DNA of 64,000 nucleotides. It comes from CAVQWT01 sp963717705 (GTDB lineage Bacteria; Pseudomonadota; Gammaproteobacteria; Burkholderiales; Casimicrobiaceae). Of the stretch, positions 1 through 8,912 are shown piece by piece. Each line of letters starts with the position of its first letter. The first letter of the stretch is position 1. Position numbers and translations under genes: made by a program. The stretch is taken from the NCBI GenBank assembly GCA_963717705.1, contig CAVQWT010000004.1, positions 434,001-498,000 on the forward strand. Reading direction: 5' to 3'. Below the pieces are notes generated by a model. It was given only the letters and a program-made list of their open reading frames with translations. It was not told the origin of the DNA and did not search any database.

Positions 1-235
1 CGAAGGACCTGTCGGTGACGGGCTTTGTTGATCTGGCCATCCGGCAACCTCCAGGCTCCCGACCGGATCAGGACGTGCCGGGCCAGAGCGAGCCTGATTA
101 TCGTAGGCGGGGGCCCCTTGGACAAGTCAATGGAAGGGCCGGATTTGCAAAGTACGATCGGCAAAGGTCTGTTAGCCTACCGGCCCGCCTTTCGCCAAAA
201 CCGCGCGGACCCCCTGCGCACAAGGAGACATGAAC

Positions 236-1732
236 ATGACGAGACACGCACTGCTGGGCGCGATTCTCGCCGTCGCGTTCGCCACGGTGGCTTCCGCACA
301 GACTTTCAAGATGACGACGCCTTTCGCACCGGGTGTTGCCGTGCCCGACAAGGTCGAGTCGTCGATCGGCACCTTGAACCTGACCTATGGCTACCCGTCG
401 GCCGATACCGTCGACAAGATTTACGACAACCTCGACCGTTCGCGGGCGCTGCAAGCCTATTTGCTGGCGATCCCGATCGTCAACCAGGCGGGCATGCGCG
501 ACTCGATCCGCAAGTTCGGTCCCGACAACCAGACCGACGTGATCTGGGAAGACCTGGTCGATCCGCGGACCGTCGAGCTGACGGCGAACGACAACACGAT
601 CTACAACTTCATCTGGGTCGACACCAGCAAGGGACCGCTGGTGGCCGAGATTCCGCCCAAGGTGCTGGGGCTGGTCAACGACTTCTGGTACAAGTGGGTG
701 GCCGACGTCGGCATCACCGGCGCCGACAGGGGCGAGGGGGGCAAGTACCTGCTGCTGCCGCCGGGATACAAGGGCGACATCCCGTCCGGGTATCACGTCG
801 TGCGGCCGAGCACTTTCGGCAGCTGGCTCGTATTCCGCGCTTTCCTTGTGGACGGCTCGACCCGTCCCGGCGTGGACTCGGTCAAGAAGAACCTGCGAAT
901 CTATCGCCTGGCCGACGCCGCGAATCCGCCGCCCATGAAGTTCGTCAACGCGTCGGGGATTCCGGCGAACTTCGTCGCACCGGGCGACTACTCGTTCTGG
1001 GGCCTGCTGAACCAGGTCATCCAGGAGGAGCCGGCGGAGGGTTCCGATCCCACCACCCTGGGGCTGTTCGCCTCGATCGGCATCGTCAAGGGCCAGCCCT
1101 TCAATCCCGATGAGCGGATGAAGAAGATCCTGACCGACGCCGCGAACATCGGCGCCGTGACGGCGCGGACCATCGCCTTCAAGATCCGCTCCAAGGAGGC
1201 GTACTTCTTTCCGGACAGCGCTTGGCGCCTGCCGTTCTTCGGCGGCTACAGGTTCGAGGTGGCGCCGGGGGTCAGCAACCTGGACGGTGCCGCCTTCTAC
1301 TATTACTTTGCCACCGGCGTCACGCCTGCGATGGAGGAGAAGATGGTCGGGCGGGGATCGCAGTACCCCTGGTCGGTGCAGGATGCGAAGGGCAATCCCT
1401 TCGATGGCGGCAAGACCTACAAGCTGCGCCTGCCGCCGAACGTTCCGGTCAAGGATTTCTGGTCCGTCATCGTCTACGACAACCAGACCCGCTCGATGGT
1501 GCAGACCGACCAGAAGGCCCCGAGCGTCAGCAGCCAGAACAAGGGGGTCAGGACCAACGCGGACGGCTCGGTGGATGTGTTCTTCGGGCCCAAGGCGCCG
1601 ATGGGAATGGAGAACAACTGGGTGCAGACGATCCCTGGCAAGGGCTGGTTCATGATCCTGCGCCTGTACGGTCCGCTGGAGCCGTGGTTCAACAAGACGT
1701 GGCGGCCGGGAGAGATCGAGCTGCAGCCCTGA
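236..1732 (+). CDS. DUF1254/DUF1214 family secreted protein
   Basis: The family has no settled biochemical function. The first ~22 residues are a signal peptide ending near ASAQ, so the protein is probably periplasmic. A DUF1254-like part (about residues 50-190, with FIWVDTSKGP) is followed by a DUF1214-like C-terminal part (about 370-490, with FWSVIVYDNQTRS and GWFMILRLYGPLEPW). An AAGGAGA at 222-228 lies 7 nt before the ATG at 236. A second in-frame ATG at 230 is too close to that site, so 236 is preferred. The gene stands alone, with an intrinsic terminator directly behind it. The family assignment is firm; the role is unknown. Confidence 0.88.
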   Translation: MTRHALLGAILAVAFATVASAQTFKMTTPFAPGVAVPDKVESSIGTLNLTYGYPSADTVDKIYDNLDRSRALQAYLLAIPIVNQAGMRDSIRKFGPDNQTDVIWEDLVDPRTVELTANDNTIYNFIWVDTSKGPLVAEIPPKVLGLVNDFWYKWVADVGITGADRGEGGKYLLLPPGYKGDIPSGYHVVRPSTFGSWLVFRAFLVDGSTRPGVDSVKKNLRIYRLADAANPPPMKFVNASGIPANFVAPGDYSFWGLLNQVIQEEPAEGSDPTTLGLFASIGIVKGQPFNPDERMKKILTDAANIGAVTARTIAFKIRSKEAYFFPDSAWRLPFFGGYRFEVAPGVSNLDGAAFYYYFATGVTPAMEEKMVGRGSQYPWSVQDAKGNPFDGGKTYKLRLPPNVPVKDFWSVIVYDNQTRSMVQTDQKAPSVSSQNKGVRTNADGSVDVFFGPKAPMGMENNWVQTIPGKGWFMILRLYGPLEPWFNKTWRPGEIELQP

Positions 1733-1754
1733 GTGCGGTGCCAGGACACCCTCA

Positions 1755-1778
1755 ACGGGCGCCTCGGCGCCCGTTTTT
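1755..1778 (+). terminator. Rho-independent terminator after the DUF1254 gene
   Basis: The arm ACGGGCGC (1755-1762) pairs perfectly with GCGCCCGT (1767-1774) around the loop CTCG, and a T run follows at 1774-1778. It starts 22 nt after the stop codon of the upstream gene. Confidence 0.8.
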
Positions 1779-2195
1779 CATTGTGAGGTGGGAGCCGGGC
1801 CGTTCGTCGTGACCTGCTTCGCAGCGACGCTCGTGCCGACATTGTTCGGCAACGCGTCAATCCTGCATTCGCTGAGAAAGCGGATGCTCGGCCGATGACC
1901 CGGTGGAGGAGTCTGAGGACGGGCGGGGCGCTGCGGGACTCCCGCGGAAACCTATGTCCGGCAACAATTCAGGCCGGCGGCAAGTAACGGGGCGGCGACC
2001 GACTGCGCGCCGCGTCAACGCTGCGCCGGTGCCATGCGTTAGGTTTCGGTGAGTGAGTCGCCGGGTGATTCCGGGGGCAGCCTCTTCATGCAGCCGAGAG
2101 AGCCTCCGGAGGCAAGCGTACGCAGCGCTCCGTTCAACACTCGCGCCTCGCCCATTCCGGAATGGCGCGCCGAATCGAACCGGGAGGAGTCTCCG
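1779..2195. other. Intergenic region, no gene recognised
   Basis: About 417 bases between the terminator and the SIMPL gene. An open frame runs in from 2049 ahead of the SIMPL gene, but its first ~49 codons look non-coding and lack a ribosome site, so it is treated as leader. No clear promoter boxes were seen. Confidence 0.5.
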
Positions 2196-3056
2196 ATGAG
2201 TGGCAGCAGAATCCTCGTCCTTGCGATTGCCTTACTGAGTGCGCCGGTGCTGTCGGCGCAGACATCCAGCGCTGCGTTTGACGACCGGCCGAAAATCACC
2301 GTGAGTGGCGAGGCGATGGTCAACGTCGTGCCCGACCGGATCATCGTGAGCTTCGGGATCGAGACGGCCGACTTCGACGTTGCAGTGGCCAAGCAGAAGA
2401 GCAACGCGTTGACGAAAAAAGCGATAGCAGCGCTGAAGGATCTGCGCATCCCGGACAAGGAGATTCAGACCGACTACATCTCGATAGAGCCGCGCTTTCA
2501 GGGCAACTCGAGGACGGAGGGCTTTCTTGGCTTCTGGGTGCGCAATACGTTCGTCGTCACGCTCAACGACGCCGCCAGAGTCGAGGACCTCATCGCCAAG
2601 GTGCTGGCGACGAACGGCACCTTCACCGGCGACCTCGATGCGAATGCGGGCAAGTCCAGGAAGGAGGTCGACGCGGCAATGAAGGCCGCGCGCGACAGGG
2701 ACGCGCTGGCGACGGGCATCGTGTATCTCAACGGCGTCGACTTCCAGACAAAGGAGCTGCGGAAGTTTCGCGAACAGGCGCGCGAACTGGCACTGAAGGC
2801 CGCACGCGAAAAGGCCGACAAGATGGCGGCGGCTCTCGGTGAAAAGGCGGGACGTCCAATCCAGATTTCCGACGGCGGAAGTGGATGGTGGCATTTTTCG
2901 AGCTGGTCCGGCCGTTTCGGCCGCGGCAGCGGCGGCATGAGCCAGAACGTGGTCCAGGACGCGGGCGCGGGTGGCGGCGACGCCCTGGAGACCATCGCGC
3001 TCGGCACGATCGGCATCCGGGCGAACGTCAGTGCAACGTTCGAGCTCAAGCGATGA
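2196..3056 (+). CDS. SIMPL (DUF541) domain periplasmic protein
   Basis: 286 residues. Residues 1-22 are a signal peptide ending LSAQ. The rest matches the SIMPL/DUF541 pattern: an early ITVSGEAMVNVVPDRIIVSFGIET stretch split over residues ~33-56, a repeated Lys/Ala-rich middle (RELALKAAREKADKMAAALG) and a C-terminal strand ending IGIRANVSATFELK. Known family members, such as the E. coli 26-kDa oxidative-stress protein YggE, are periplasmic and of unclear mechanism. The GGGAGGAG at 2182-2189 fixes the ATG at 2196. It is followed by another secreted protein gene on the same strand. Confidence 0.88.
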   Translation: MSGSRILVLAIALLSAPVLSAQTSSAAFDDRPKITVSGEAMVNVVPDRIIVSFGIETADFDVAVAKQKSNALTKKAIAALKDLRIPDKEIQTDYISIEPRFQGNSRTEGFLGFWVRNTFVVTLNDAARVEDLIAKVLATNGTFTGDLDANAGKSRKEVDAAMKAARDRDALATGIVYLNGVDFQTKELRKFREQARELALKAAREKADKMAAALGEKAGRPIQISDGGSGWWHFSSWSGRFGRGSGGMSQNVVQDAGAGGGDALETIALGTIGIRANVSATFELKR

Positions 3057-3166
3057 CGGGCGGATGTGGCATGAGCATTGCTTCGACGTCCATGTTCACC
3101 ACGCAACCCCTTTCGTGATCCCGGCTCGTTGACACGGTCATTGCCACGGATCGCGGGGAGATCGAG

Positions 3167-4141
3167 ATGACGCGCACACTGCTGCGCCTGATCGCATTGA
3201 CCGTCCTGCCGCTGGCCGCCACCGCGGCCATCGGCGAGGTCTACAAGTGGACGGATGCCGACGGCAAGGTCCAGTTCTCCGATCGACCGCCTCCCGGCTC
3301 GGTGCCCAAGGCCACGACGGCGATCGGGGTTGTGCCCAAGGCGGCCGTGGCCATCGAGGCAACGCCAGGGCTCGACCCGGCGCTGGCCGGCGTCTGGAGC
3401 GTTGCCAACCTGACTTTCGAGGGCGAGGTTCGCGGTGATGACGATTTGACCGGCTCGACCTGGACCTTCCGCGGCAACGAACTTGTCCTCGAATCACGCG
3501 CCGGAAAGTCGCAGCGCTACACGGTCGCGCCGGATGCGTCCGCGAACCCGAAGGCGTTCCGCGTCACGCCGCTGCCGCCCACCACTGAACGCCCGGGCTG
3601 GATGATCTACAGCGTCGAGCGCGGCCAGTTGCGAGTTGCCTTCCGCGACAATCTCGAGGATCGCCCCACCGGCTGGCAAGGCGACCGCAAGCTGACGGTG
3701 GTCACCCTCGTACCCAGGAGCGGCGTTGCGCGCAACGAAACGGGCACCGGCTTGCCGGGCCCCGATCCCTGCGAGATCCTCCGTTCGCAGCGCGTGACGG
3801 CATTGCTCGGCGACAGGGTCGAGGAGACCCGCCGCGGCGCGCGCGATGCCGGTCCGGCGTGCAAGATCGAGGGGATTCCGGGAAACATCGTGCTGATGTA
3901 CGTGCCGGCCGCGCGTCCGGAATTGCTGCAAGCCGAGCGGGCCAAGTACCAGAAGGACCCGCGCAACACCATTCTGGACGAGACCGAGCTCGGCAACGCG
4001 GCGTTCTCATCCACCTCGGGCAGGTCGACGCTGTTTGTGGTGCTACGGCGCGACACGCTGGTGATGCTGCGCTTCGAACTGCTCGACGCCGACGCCGCGC
4101 GCCGCCGCGAGTTCACCCGCAGGGTGCTCACGCGGTTCTAG
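3167..4141 (+). CDS. DUF4124 domain secreted protein
   Basis: 324 residues with a signal peptide (about residues 1-23). Directly after it comes a typical DUF4124 block, VYKWTDADGKVQFSDRPPPG. This small domain occurs at the N-terminus of many proteobacterial envelope proteins. The remaining ~250 residues are not recognised. A possible second module starts near residue 200 with two cysteines (PCEILRSQ and GPACKIEG) that could form a disulfide. GGGGAGA lies a few bases before the ATG. The gene is convergent with the lipoprotein gene that follows; no clear terminator lies in the 129-base gap. Confidence 0.8.
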   Translation: MTRTLLRLIALTVLPLAATAAIGEVYKWTDADGKVQFSDRPPPGSVPKATTAIGVVPKAAVAIEATPGLDPALAGVWSVANLTFEGEVRGDDDLTGSTWTFRGNELVLESRAGKSQRYTVAPDASANPKAFRVTPLPPTTERPGWMIYSVERGQLRVAFRDNLEDRPTGWQGDRKLTVVTLVPRSGVARNETGTGLPGPDPCEILRSQRVTALLGDRVEETRRGARDAGPACKIEGIPGNIVLMYVPAARPELLQAERAKYQKDPRNTILDETELGNAAFSSTSGRSTLFVVLRRDTLVMLRFELLDADAARRREFTRRVLTRF

Positions 4142-4270
4142 CGCGTGCCGGCCATCGCGATCTCGTCTTACACGGCGAGCCAGACCATCGTCAACACGCC
4201 CGTCTCGCCGAAGCCGCCGGACCTCGGCTGCAACAAGAGCAAGACGCGCGGCGTCTCATAGCGCCAGCGC

Positions 4271-5812
4271 TCATTGCAGCGATCGAGGGGACGTCGCTGG
4301 CTCCGGCGAAATCTGGGCTTGCGTCGACCGCACAAGCGCGTCGCTGATCAGCGCCTGCAGCTCCGGTTCGAAGCCGGACTTGCCCGCGACGGTGGCCGCG
4401 AGCGCGGCGCGTGCTTCCTTCGCGTCCGGTCCAAGCGCGAAGACGTGGAGAACCTGGATACGAAAGTCGAGGAATGCATTCAGCGCCCGCGCATCGCTCG
4501 CCTCCAGGTCGCGCAGGTCCTGCGCGAGCAGCCGGTCCACCGTCGCGATGCTCGCCGGCATGCCGGCGCGATAACTGTCGAAGCACGCGCTCAGCGCCTG
4601 CCGGTAGTGCGCCGACCCAAAGGATGAGCCCGTGGCCCCGTCCCGCGTTGCCGCCACATGCGCGCACAGGTACTTGACCAGCGCTGCGCCGACCAAGGGA
4701 CGCTCGTCGGACATCATGGCGGCAAGCAGCGGCAGTGCCTGCGGGCCGTACCACTCGAGCGAAGTTGCGTTGAGGTGCGACAGGCGCGTGGACGCACTGC
4801 TCCATTGCTTCTCCTGCTTGTCGAGATAGGCTGCGAGCAGGTCGCGCTGTGACGCAGGCGTCAGCGATTCGAAGCCCTCCCGCGTCGCTTGCCGCGATCC
4901 TGCTCCCACATCGCTCATCAGAACTTCAAGGCGCTGTCCCGACCGGGTTTCGAGCTGCAGGCGCGGTTGTCCCGCTCCCGCACGATCAGCCGAACGCGTG
5001 TTGAACACGCCGGGCAGGATCACCGATTCGTCGTCGAGGCGCACCTCAATGCGCAGCACTGCAAGATCAGCACTGTCGTAGTAGACGATGACCTGCTGGC
5101 TCTGCGGCCGCGCCCCCGGGGGGCGAAGGCTGAATTGCTGGCATTGCAGCTTCTCGGTCGCGCCTACGGTGCCGCGAAACTCAATCCGATAGTGTTGTCG
5201 CGGCACCCCACAATCAAACCGCCATCGCGTCAGTCGATCGACGGCTTCCTCGGCGCTTTGCAGCGGAGCGGGGGGCGCAACCTCCAGGCGATTCACGTCG
5301 ATCGCGCGGTGCACGCTGGCCGGCCGCAGCATCGCGTCAACGATCCGCGCGAAGCCTGCAATGTCCGGATAGACGGCACCAAGTGCAACAAAGCGCTTGC
5401 ACCTGCCGGACATTTTCGGAGAATCGAAAAGCGTGTAGCTGCAGCCGGCCTCCGCCGACTCGATCGTGCCGTTGCCGCGAAGGCGTAACCGCGCGGTGTC
5501 CGACCGTGACAGCAGCCCGCCCACGTACCTGAAGCTGCGCTCGCAGACAAGGTGCGCCGCGCCTGGCGTGTTGTCAGCCGCAGGCTCGGCAGCGCAGGCA
5601 AAGCCGGCGTCGGTCATGAAGGCGACCAGTTCGTCCTGCTCGACGTACTGATGAAACCAGTAACCGGTTGCTTCCGGAAGCCACGCACCGCCTTTCATGA
5701 AACTGCGCGGCGGCTGCAACTCGGGTGCCGTGGAGTCGGCCGGCCGCTCACAACCCTGCAAACCCGCCGCCAGTGCCAGGACGAACACGAGCCAAGTTGG
5801 CGCGCGATTCAT
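4271..5812 (-). CDS. Lipoprotein of unknown function
   Basis: 513 residues. The N-terminus is a lipoprotein signal: a hydrophobic run followed by the lipobox LQGC at about residues 22-25. The mature part is soluble and rich in Arg and Ala. It contains paired cysteines (AGFACAAE, HLVCERS, GCSYTLFD, SGRCKRF) suggesting disulfides in the N-terminal third, while the C-terminal half looks helical. No family was recognised. Its ATG overlaps the stop of the upstream membrane protein gene by 4 nt (ATGA, 5809-5812), so the two are probably translated together and may work as a pair. Confidence 0.75.
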   Translation of the reverse strand: MNRAPTWLVFVLALAAGLQGCERPADSTAPELQPPRSFMKGGAWLPEATGYWFHQYVEQDELVAFMTDAGFACAAEPAADNTPGAAHLVCERSFRYVGGLLSRSDTARLRLRGNGTIESAEAGCSYTLFDSPKMSGRCKRFVALGAVYPDIAGFARIVDAMLRPASVHRAIDVNRLEVAPPAPLQSAEEAVDRLTRWRFDCGVPRQHYRIEFRGTVGATEKLQCQQFSLRPPGARPQSQQVIVYYDSADLAVLRIEVRLDDESVILPGVFNTRSADRAGAGQPRLQLETRSGQRLEVLMSDVGAGSRQATREGFESLTPASQRDLLAAYLDKQEKQWSSASTRLSHLNATSLEWYGPQALPLLAAMMSDERPLVGAALVKYLCAHVAATRDGATGSSFGSAHYRQALSACFDSYRAGMPASIATVDRLLAQDLRDLEASDARALNAFLDFRIQVLHVFALGPDAKEARAALAATVAGKSGFEPELQALISDALVRSTQAQISPEPATSPRSLQ

Positions 5813-6825
5813 CGCGGGTGCCTTCCTGCCTTCGCGGCGACGTTCGCCGCCAACCGGGATCGCGCGAGAACGTGGAGAAAGTACAGGTGCCAGACGAACG
5901 AAACGCCGCTGAAAGCGCCGAGCGCAAGACCGTTGCGTACATCGAATGCAAGCTCGGCGTGCGACACCAGCCAGGCAGTAAGGAGCAGGCAGCCGATCAT
6001 GGTCCAGCAAGTGACCAGGCCATACCTGCGTGCCATGGCCGTCGTGTCCCGGCCGAGGAGGATCCCGACACTGGCAACGGCAGTCAGCAGGTGCGGTGAA
6101 AGAAACAGTGCAAAGATCACGAACAGGAACATCCTCAGCAATTCCTCTCCGGCCGGCGTCTCCGCGAGCGTCCATCCATCCAGCAACGTTTCCCCGGTGA
6201 ACGTGGTCCACAGGTGAGCGGTCATTGCGGCAGCGGCGACACACACCAGAGTCTCCACGCACGCGCAGACCGCAAGCGCACGCGGGTGGACCGCCCTCCC
6301 TTGCGCCGCACCGATCCCGGCTGCTGCAGCCTGCTGCTCGACCACATCCCTTGATTGCACCTGGAACTGTGCCTTGACGCCGGGTCGACCGAAGTACCAG
6401 AGATAGGTTGCGGCGATGAGCAGCGTCGTCGCAGACAGCGACGCGTTCGAGCTGAAGCGCCAAGCCACAACCTGTGCGCCGAGTTGCCACGCGGAGAGTG
6501 CGAGCGATAACAGGAAGAGGAGTCGGGCAAAGCGGCGCATCCGCTCGCTTCGTTTGAAAAGGCCGACACCGACCACGACCCCAAGCACGTTGCCCGGGGC
6601 GAAGAACAACTGCATGGCAAGTGCCAGTCCGCCCGACCGCGAGAACGGCGGTTCCAGCAACGTGAACTGCGCAAGCACGGTCAGGTACAGCCATTGGAGC
6701 AGCGGGCTGAAGATGAGCAACGCGGCGAGAAGCGTCACGCCGCGCGTTCCCGGTGATTGCCCGAGGTGGGGGTTTCCGGTGCTCCCCTGCGCGCTGACGC
6801 TGTGGTTCCCGGTGGAAGGGCTCAT
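5809..6825 (-). CDS. Polytopic membrane protein, function unknown
   Basis: About 338 residues with around eight predicted transmembrane segments. Two repeat-like halves are suggested: each has paired helices, and the first half ends in YLWYFGRPGVKAQF. That element resembles DUF2569-type small membrane proteins, but the match is weak. An alternative TTG start at 6846 has a fair ribosome site (GGAAGGG) and would add seven residues; the ATG at 6825 has none. It overlaps the lipoprotein gene by 4 nt. The order membrane protein then lipoprotein suggests an inner-membrane/outer-envelope pair. Confidence 0.7.
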   Translation of the reverse strand: MSPSTGNHSVSAQGSTGNPHLGQSPGTRGVTLLAALLIFSPLLQWLYLTVLAQFTLLEPPFSRSGGLALAMQLFFAPGNVLGVVVGVGLFKRSERMRRFARLLFLLSLALSAWQLGAQVVAWRFSSNASLSATTLLIAATYLWYFGRPGVKAQFQVQSRDVVEQQAAAAGIGAAQGRAVHPRALAVCACVETLVCVAAAAMTAHLWTTFTGETLLDGWTLAETPAGEELLRMFLFVIFALFLSPHLLTAVASVGILLGRDTTAMARRYGLVTCWTMIGCLLLTAWLVSHAELAFDVRNGLALGAFSGVSFVWHLYFLHVLARSRLAANVAAKAGRHPR

Positions 6826-6846
6826 CGGCAGCCCGACCCGTAACAA

Positions 6847-7149
6847 GCAGACCCTTCCGCCACACTGTCAGGAACGAAAGCGCAGGCGCGACTTGCGCAA
6901 TGGGCGGTCGCAAGGACAACGCTCGCAAAGAGGCTGGCACTCGCCGTACCGCGAGCCTGCTTCGGACCTGAACATGGCACCTGCCGCATCGGGTTCCTCT
7001 CGATACGTCGATATTCGTCGCGTACCCGTACGCCACGGCCACAGCCGGGTGCACCCCGATTTGCAAGAATAGCAACAAACCTGATTTGTAGTAACGAGCC
7101 GAAGGGCGGATAGGGGTCAATCATTAAGAATAAGAAATACCGCATCGTT
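6847..7149. other. Region without an intact gene; cytochrome-like scrap possible
   Basis: No complete gene was recognised. On the minus strand a frame from 7120 encodes a hydrophobic, signal-like stretch and then a CGRCH heme-binding motif (6974-6988). The frame then continues in non-coding-looking sequence into the membrane protein gene. It could be a decayed c-type cytochrome start, or chance. Confidence 0.3.
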
Positions 7150-7194
7150 CCTACGAACCAGGGGATCGTGGGTTCAAATCCTGCCGGGCGCGCC
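7150..7194 (+). pseudogene. 3' fragment of tRNA-Arg (anticodon ACG)
   Basis: From the anticodon loop (CTACGAA, 7151-7157) the sequence reads as a tRNA 3' half: anticodon-stem 3' arm CCAGG, variable loop GGATC, T-stem GTGGG/CCTGC with TTCAAAT loop (7168-7184), acceptor arm CGGGCGC, G, then CC (to 7194). The five bases before the loop (CGTTC) cannot pair with CCAGG, and no D-arm or 5' acceptor arm precedes it. Integrases often use exactly this tRNA 3' half as attachment core, so this is probably an att-site remnant. The final A of CCA is not present. Confidence 0.7.
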
Positions 7195-7484
7195 GGACAT
7201 TCAAGCACAAAGCCAGTCTGCACGACTGACTTTGTGCTTTCGTCGCGGCGAGCTTCGGAGACTTGCCGCGGAGCTGATTGGCCACCGCCCGCCGCTGAGT
7301 ACTGGCGGCTTCCGCAATGGCCTGCGCGAACACTGTGCTGATCAGCGCCAAAGGGCTTGGTGTCCCGCGCGTCCCCTGGCAGCGTGGCCGGGCGACGGCT
7401 TGGGGTGCTCGCAGACGTCGCCGGAACCTGCGGCGCACGGCGGGGGGCTCACCCTGCTTTCGTATGGGCCTGTCATGCAGATCG

Positions 7485-8588
7485 ATCTACCTGGAAGGAA
7501 CCTACTCGGAGGTGTACCCGGACAAGAGCGAGGACGAGGAGGGCATGCGGCGGTTCTTCAAGCAGTTCTCGTTTCCCGGCGGCATCGGCAGCCACTGCAC
7601 GCCGGAGACGCCCGGCTCGATTCACGAAGGCGGCGAGCTCGGCTACTCGGTTTCGCACGCGTTCGGGGCGGCGTTCGACAACCCGGACCTGCTGGTGGCC
7701 GTCGCGGTCGGCGACGGCGAGGCGGAGACGGGGCCGCTCGCCACGGCCTGGCACTCGACGAAGTTCCTCAACCCGATCCGCGACGGTGCGGTGCTGCCGA
7801 TCCTTCACCTCAACGGCTACAAGATCAACAACCCCACGATTCTTTCGCGGATCTCCCACGAAGAGCTGCGCGACCTCTTCCGTGGCTACGTCTGGACGCC
7901 GCACTTCGTGGAGGGCGACGACCCGGTCGACATGCATCGGCGGATGGCGGCGACGCTGGACGAGTGCCTGGTGCACATTCGCGCAGTCCAGCAGGAGGCG
8001 CGGGCGAGCGGCAGGGCGTCGCGGCCGCTGTGGCCGATGATCGTTCTGCGCACACCCAAGGGCTGGACCGGGCCGAAGGAGGTCGACGGCCACCGGGTCG
8101 AGGGCTCCTGGCGCGCGCACCAGGTTCCGCTCGCGGGTCCGCACGACAATCCCGCGCATCTCGAGCAGTGGCTGCATTCCTACCGGCCGCGCGAGTTGTT
8201 CGACAAAGCCGGTCGGCTGCGTCCCGAGCTCAAGGCGCTGGCGCCGACCGGCACGATGCGCATGAGCGCCAATCCGCACGCCAACGGGGGCCGCCTGCGG
8301 CGGGATCTGCGGATGCCCAGTTTCCGCGACTACGCGCTGCCGGTGCCGAAGCCGGCGCAGATCAGCGCGATGAACACCGAGCCGCTGGGAGCGATGCTGC
8401 GCGACATCATGCGCGACAACCGGGACAATTTCCGGGTGTTCGGCCCCGACGAGAACACGTGGAACAAGCTCGAAGCGATCTACGAAGTGAGCAAGAAGCT
8501 ATGGCTCGCGGACCTGCTGCCCGAGGACGCGGACGGCGGCGAGCTCGCGGCCGACAGTCGGGTGATGGAAATGCTTTCCGAGCACACT
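7485..8588 (+). pseudogene. xfp: Phosphoketolase gene remnant, both ends missing
   Basis: The open frame 7317-8618 contains an internal part of xylulose-5-P/fructose-6-P phosphoketolase, a TPP enzyme. Homology begins at YLEGTYSEVYPDKSED and runs without a break through GDGEAETGPLATAWHS (TPP/Mg region) to SRVMEMLSEHT. The family is about 800 residues long. Roughly the first 110 residues and the last 320 or more are absent, and the flanking codons (7317-7484 and after 8588) do not resemble the family. It should be inactive. It lies 290 bases from the tRNA fragment, which suggests loss by deletion or imprecise excision. Confidence 0.85.
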
Positions 8589-8594
8589 ACAGAT

Positions 8595-8614
8595 CCTCGA
8601 TGGAAGCATCGAGG
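8595..8614. repeat. Perfect 8-bp hairpin at the phosphoketolase breakpoint
   Basis: CCTCGATG (8595-8602), loop GAAG, then CATCGAGG (8607-8614). It begins 7 nt after the phosphoketolase homology ends. No T run follows, so it is not a standard terminator. Confidence 0.6.
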
Positions 8615-8667
8615 CTGAGAAAGAAGCCAATCCGCTCCTTGAGGGCGTTCCCGGAAGTCAGACGGAA

Positions 8668-8679
8668 ACTTTACATAAT
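8668..8679 (+). repeat. Direct repeat copy 1, ACTTTACATAAT
   Basis: A 12-base AT-rich word identical to 10012-10023. The two copies bracket a 1.33-kb segment holding the PhnD-like gene. Such a word is unexpected in GC-rich sequence. It could be half of a recombinase site or the end of a mobile element. Confidence 0.6.
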
Positions 8680-8912
8680 GATCACTTGCATCTCCAATCG
8701 GGAAGGGAAGGCCGGTCTGGCGCGCAAACGGGCCGAAAGGACGCAGCATTGTAGCGGGCGCGGCACCACCGATGGTTGCGCCAGCGCAAGGATCGCGATG
8801 TCGTCCCGCGGCTGGTTCAGTGCATGCCGCGGCCGACCTGTCGACGGCCCCTGCACGATTCGCACCTATCGGAGGCGCAGCGCGGCCCGGCGCCACAGCG
8901 TCCCCGGGCTCG
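8680..8912. other. Intergenic region, nothing recognised
   Basis: No coding pattern, RNA gene or terminator was recognised between the first direct repeat and the stop of the PhnD-like gene. Confidence 0.4.

Noticed and set aside
98..796. Minus-strand frame opposite the DUF1254 gene
   Set aside because: No family features; the plus-strand gene has signal peptide, ribosome site and terminator.
7141..7200. Complete tRNA gene
   Set aside because: The 5' acceptor arm, D-arm and anticodon-stem 5' arm are missing.
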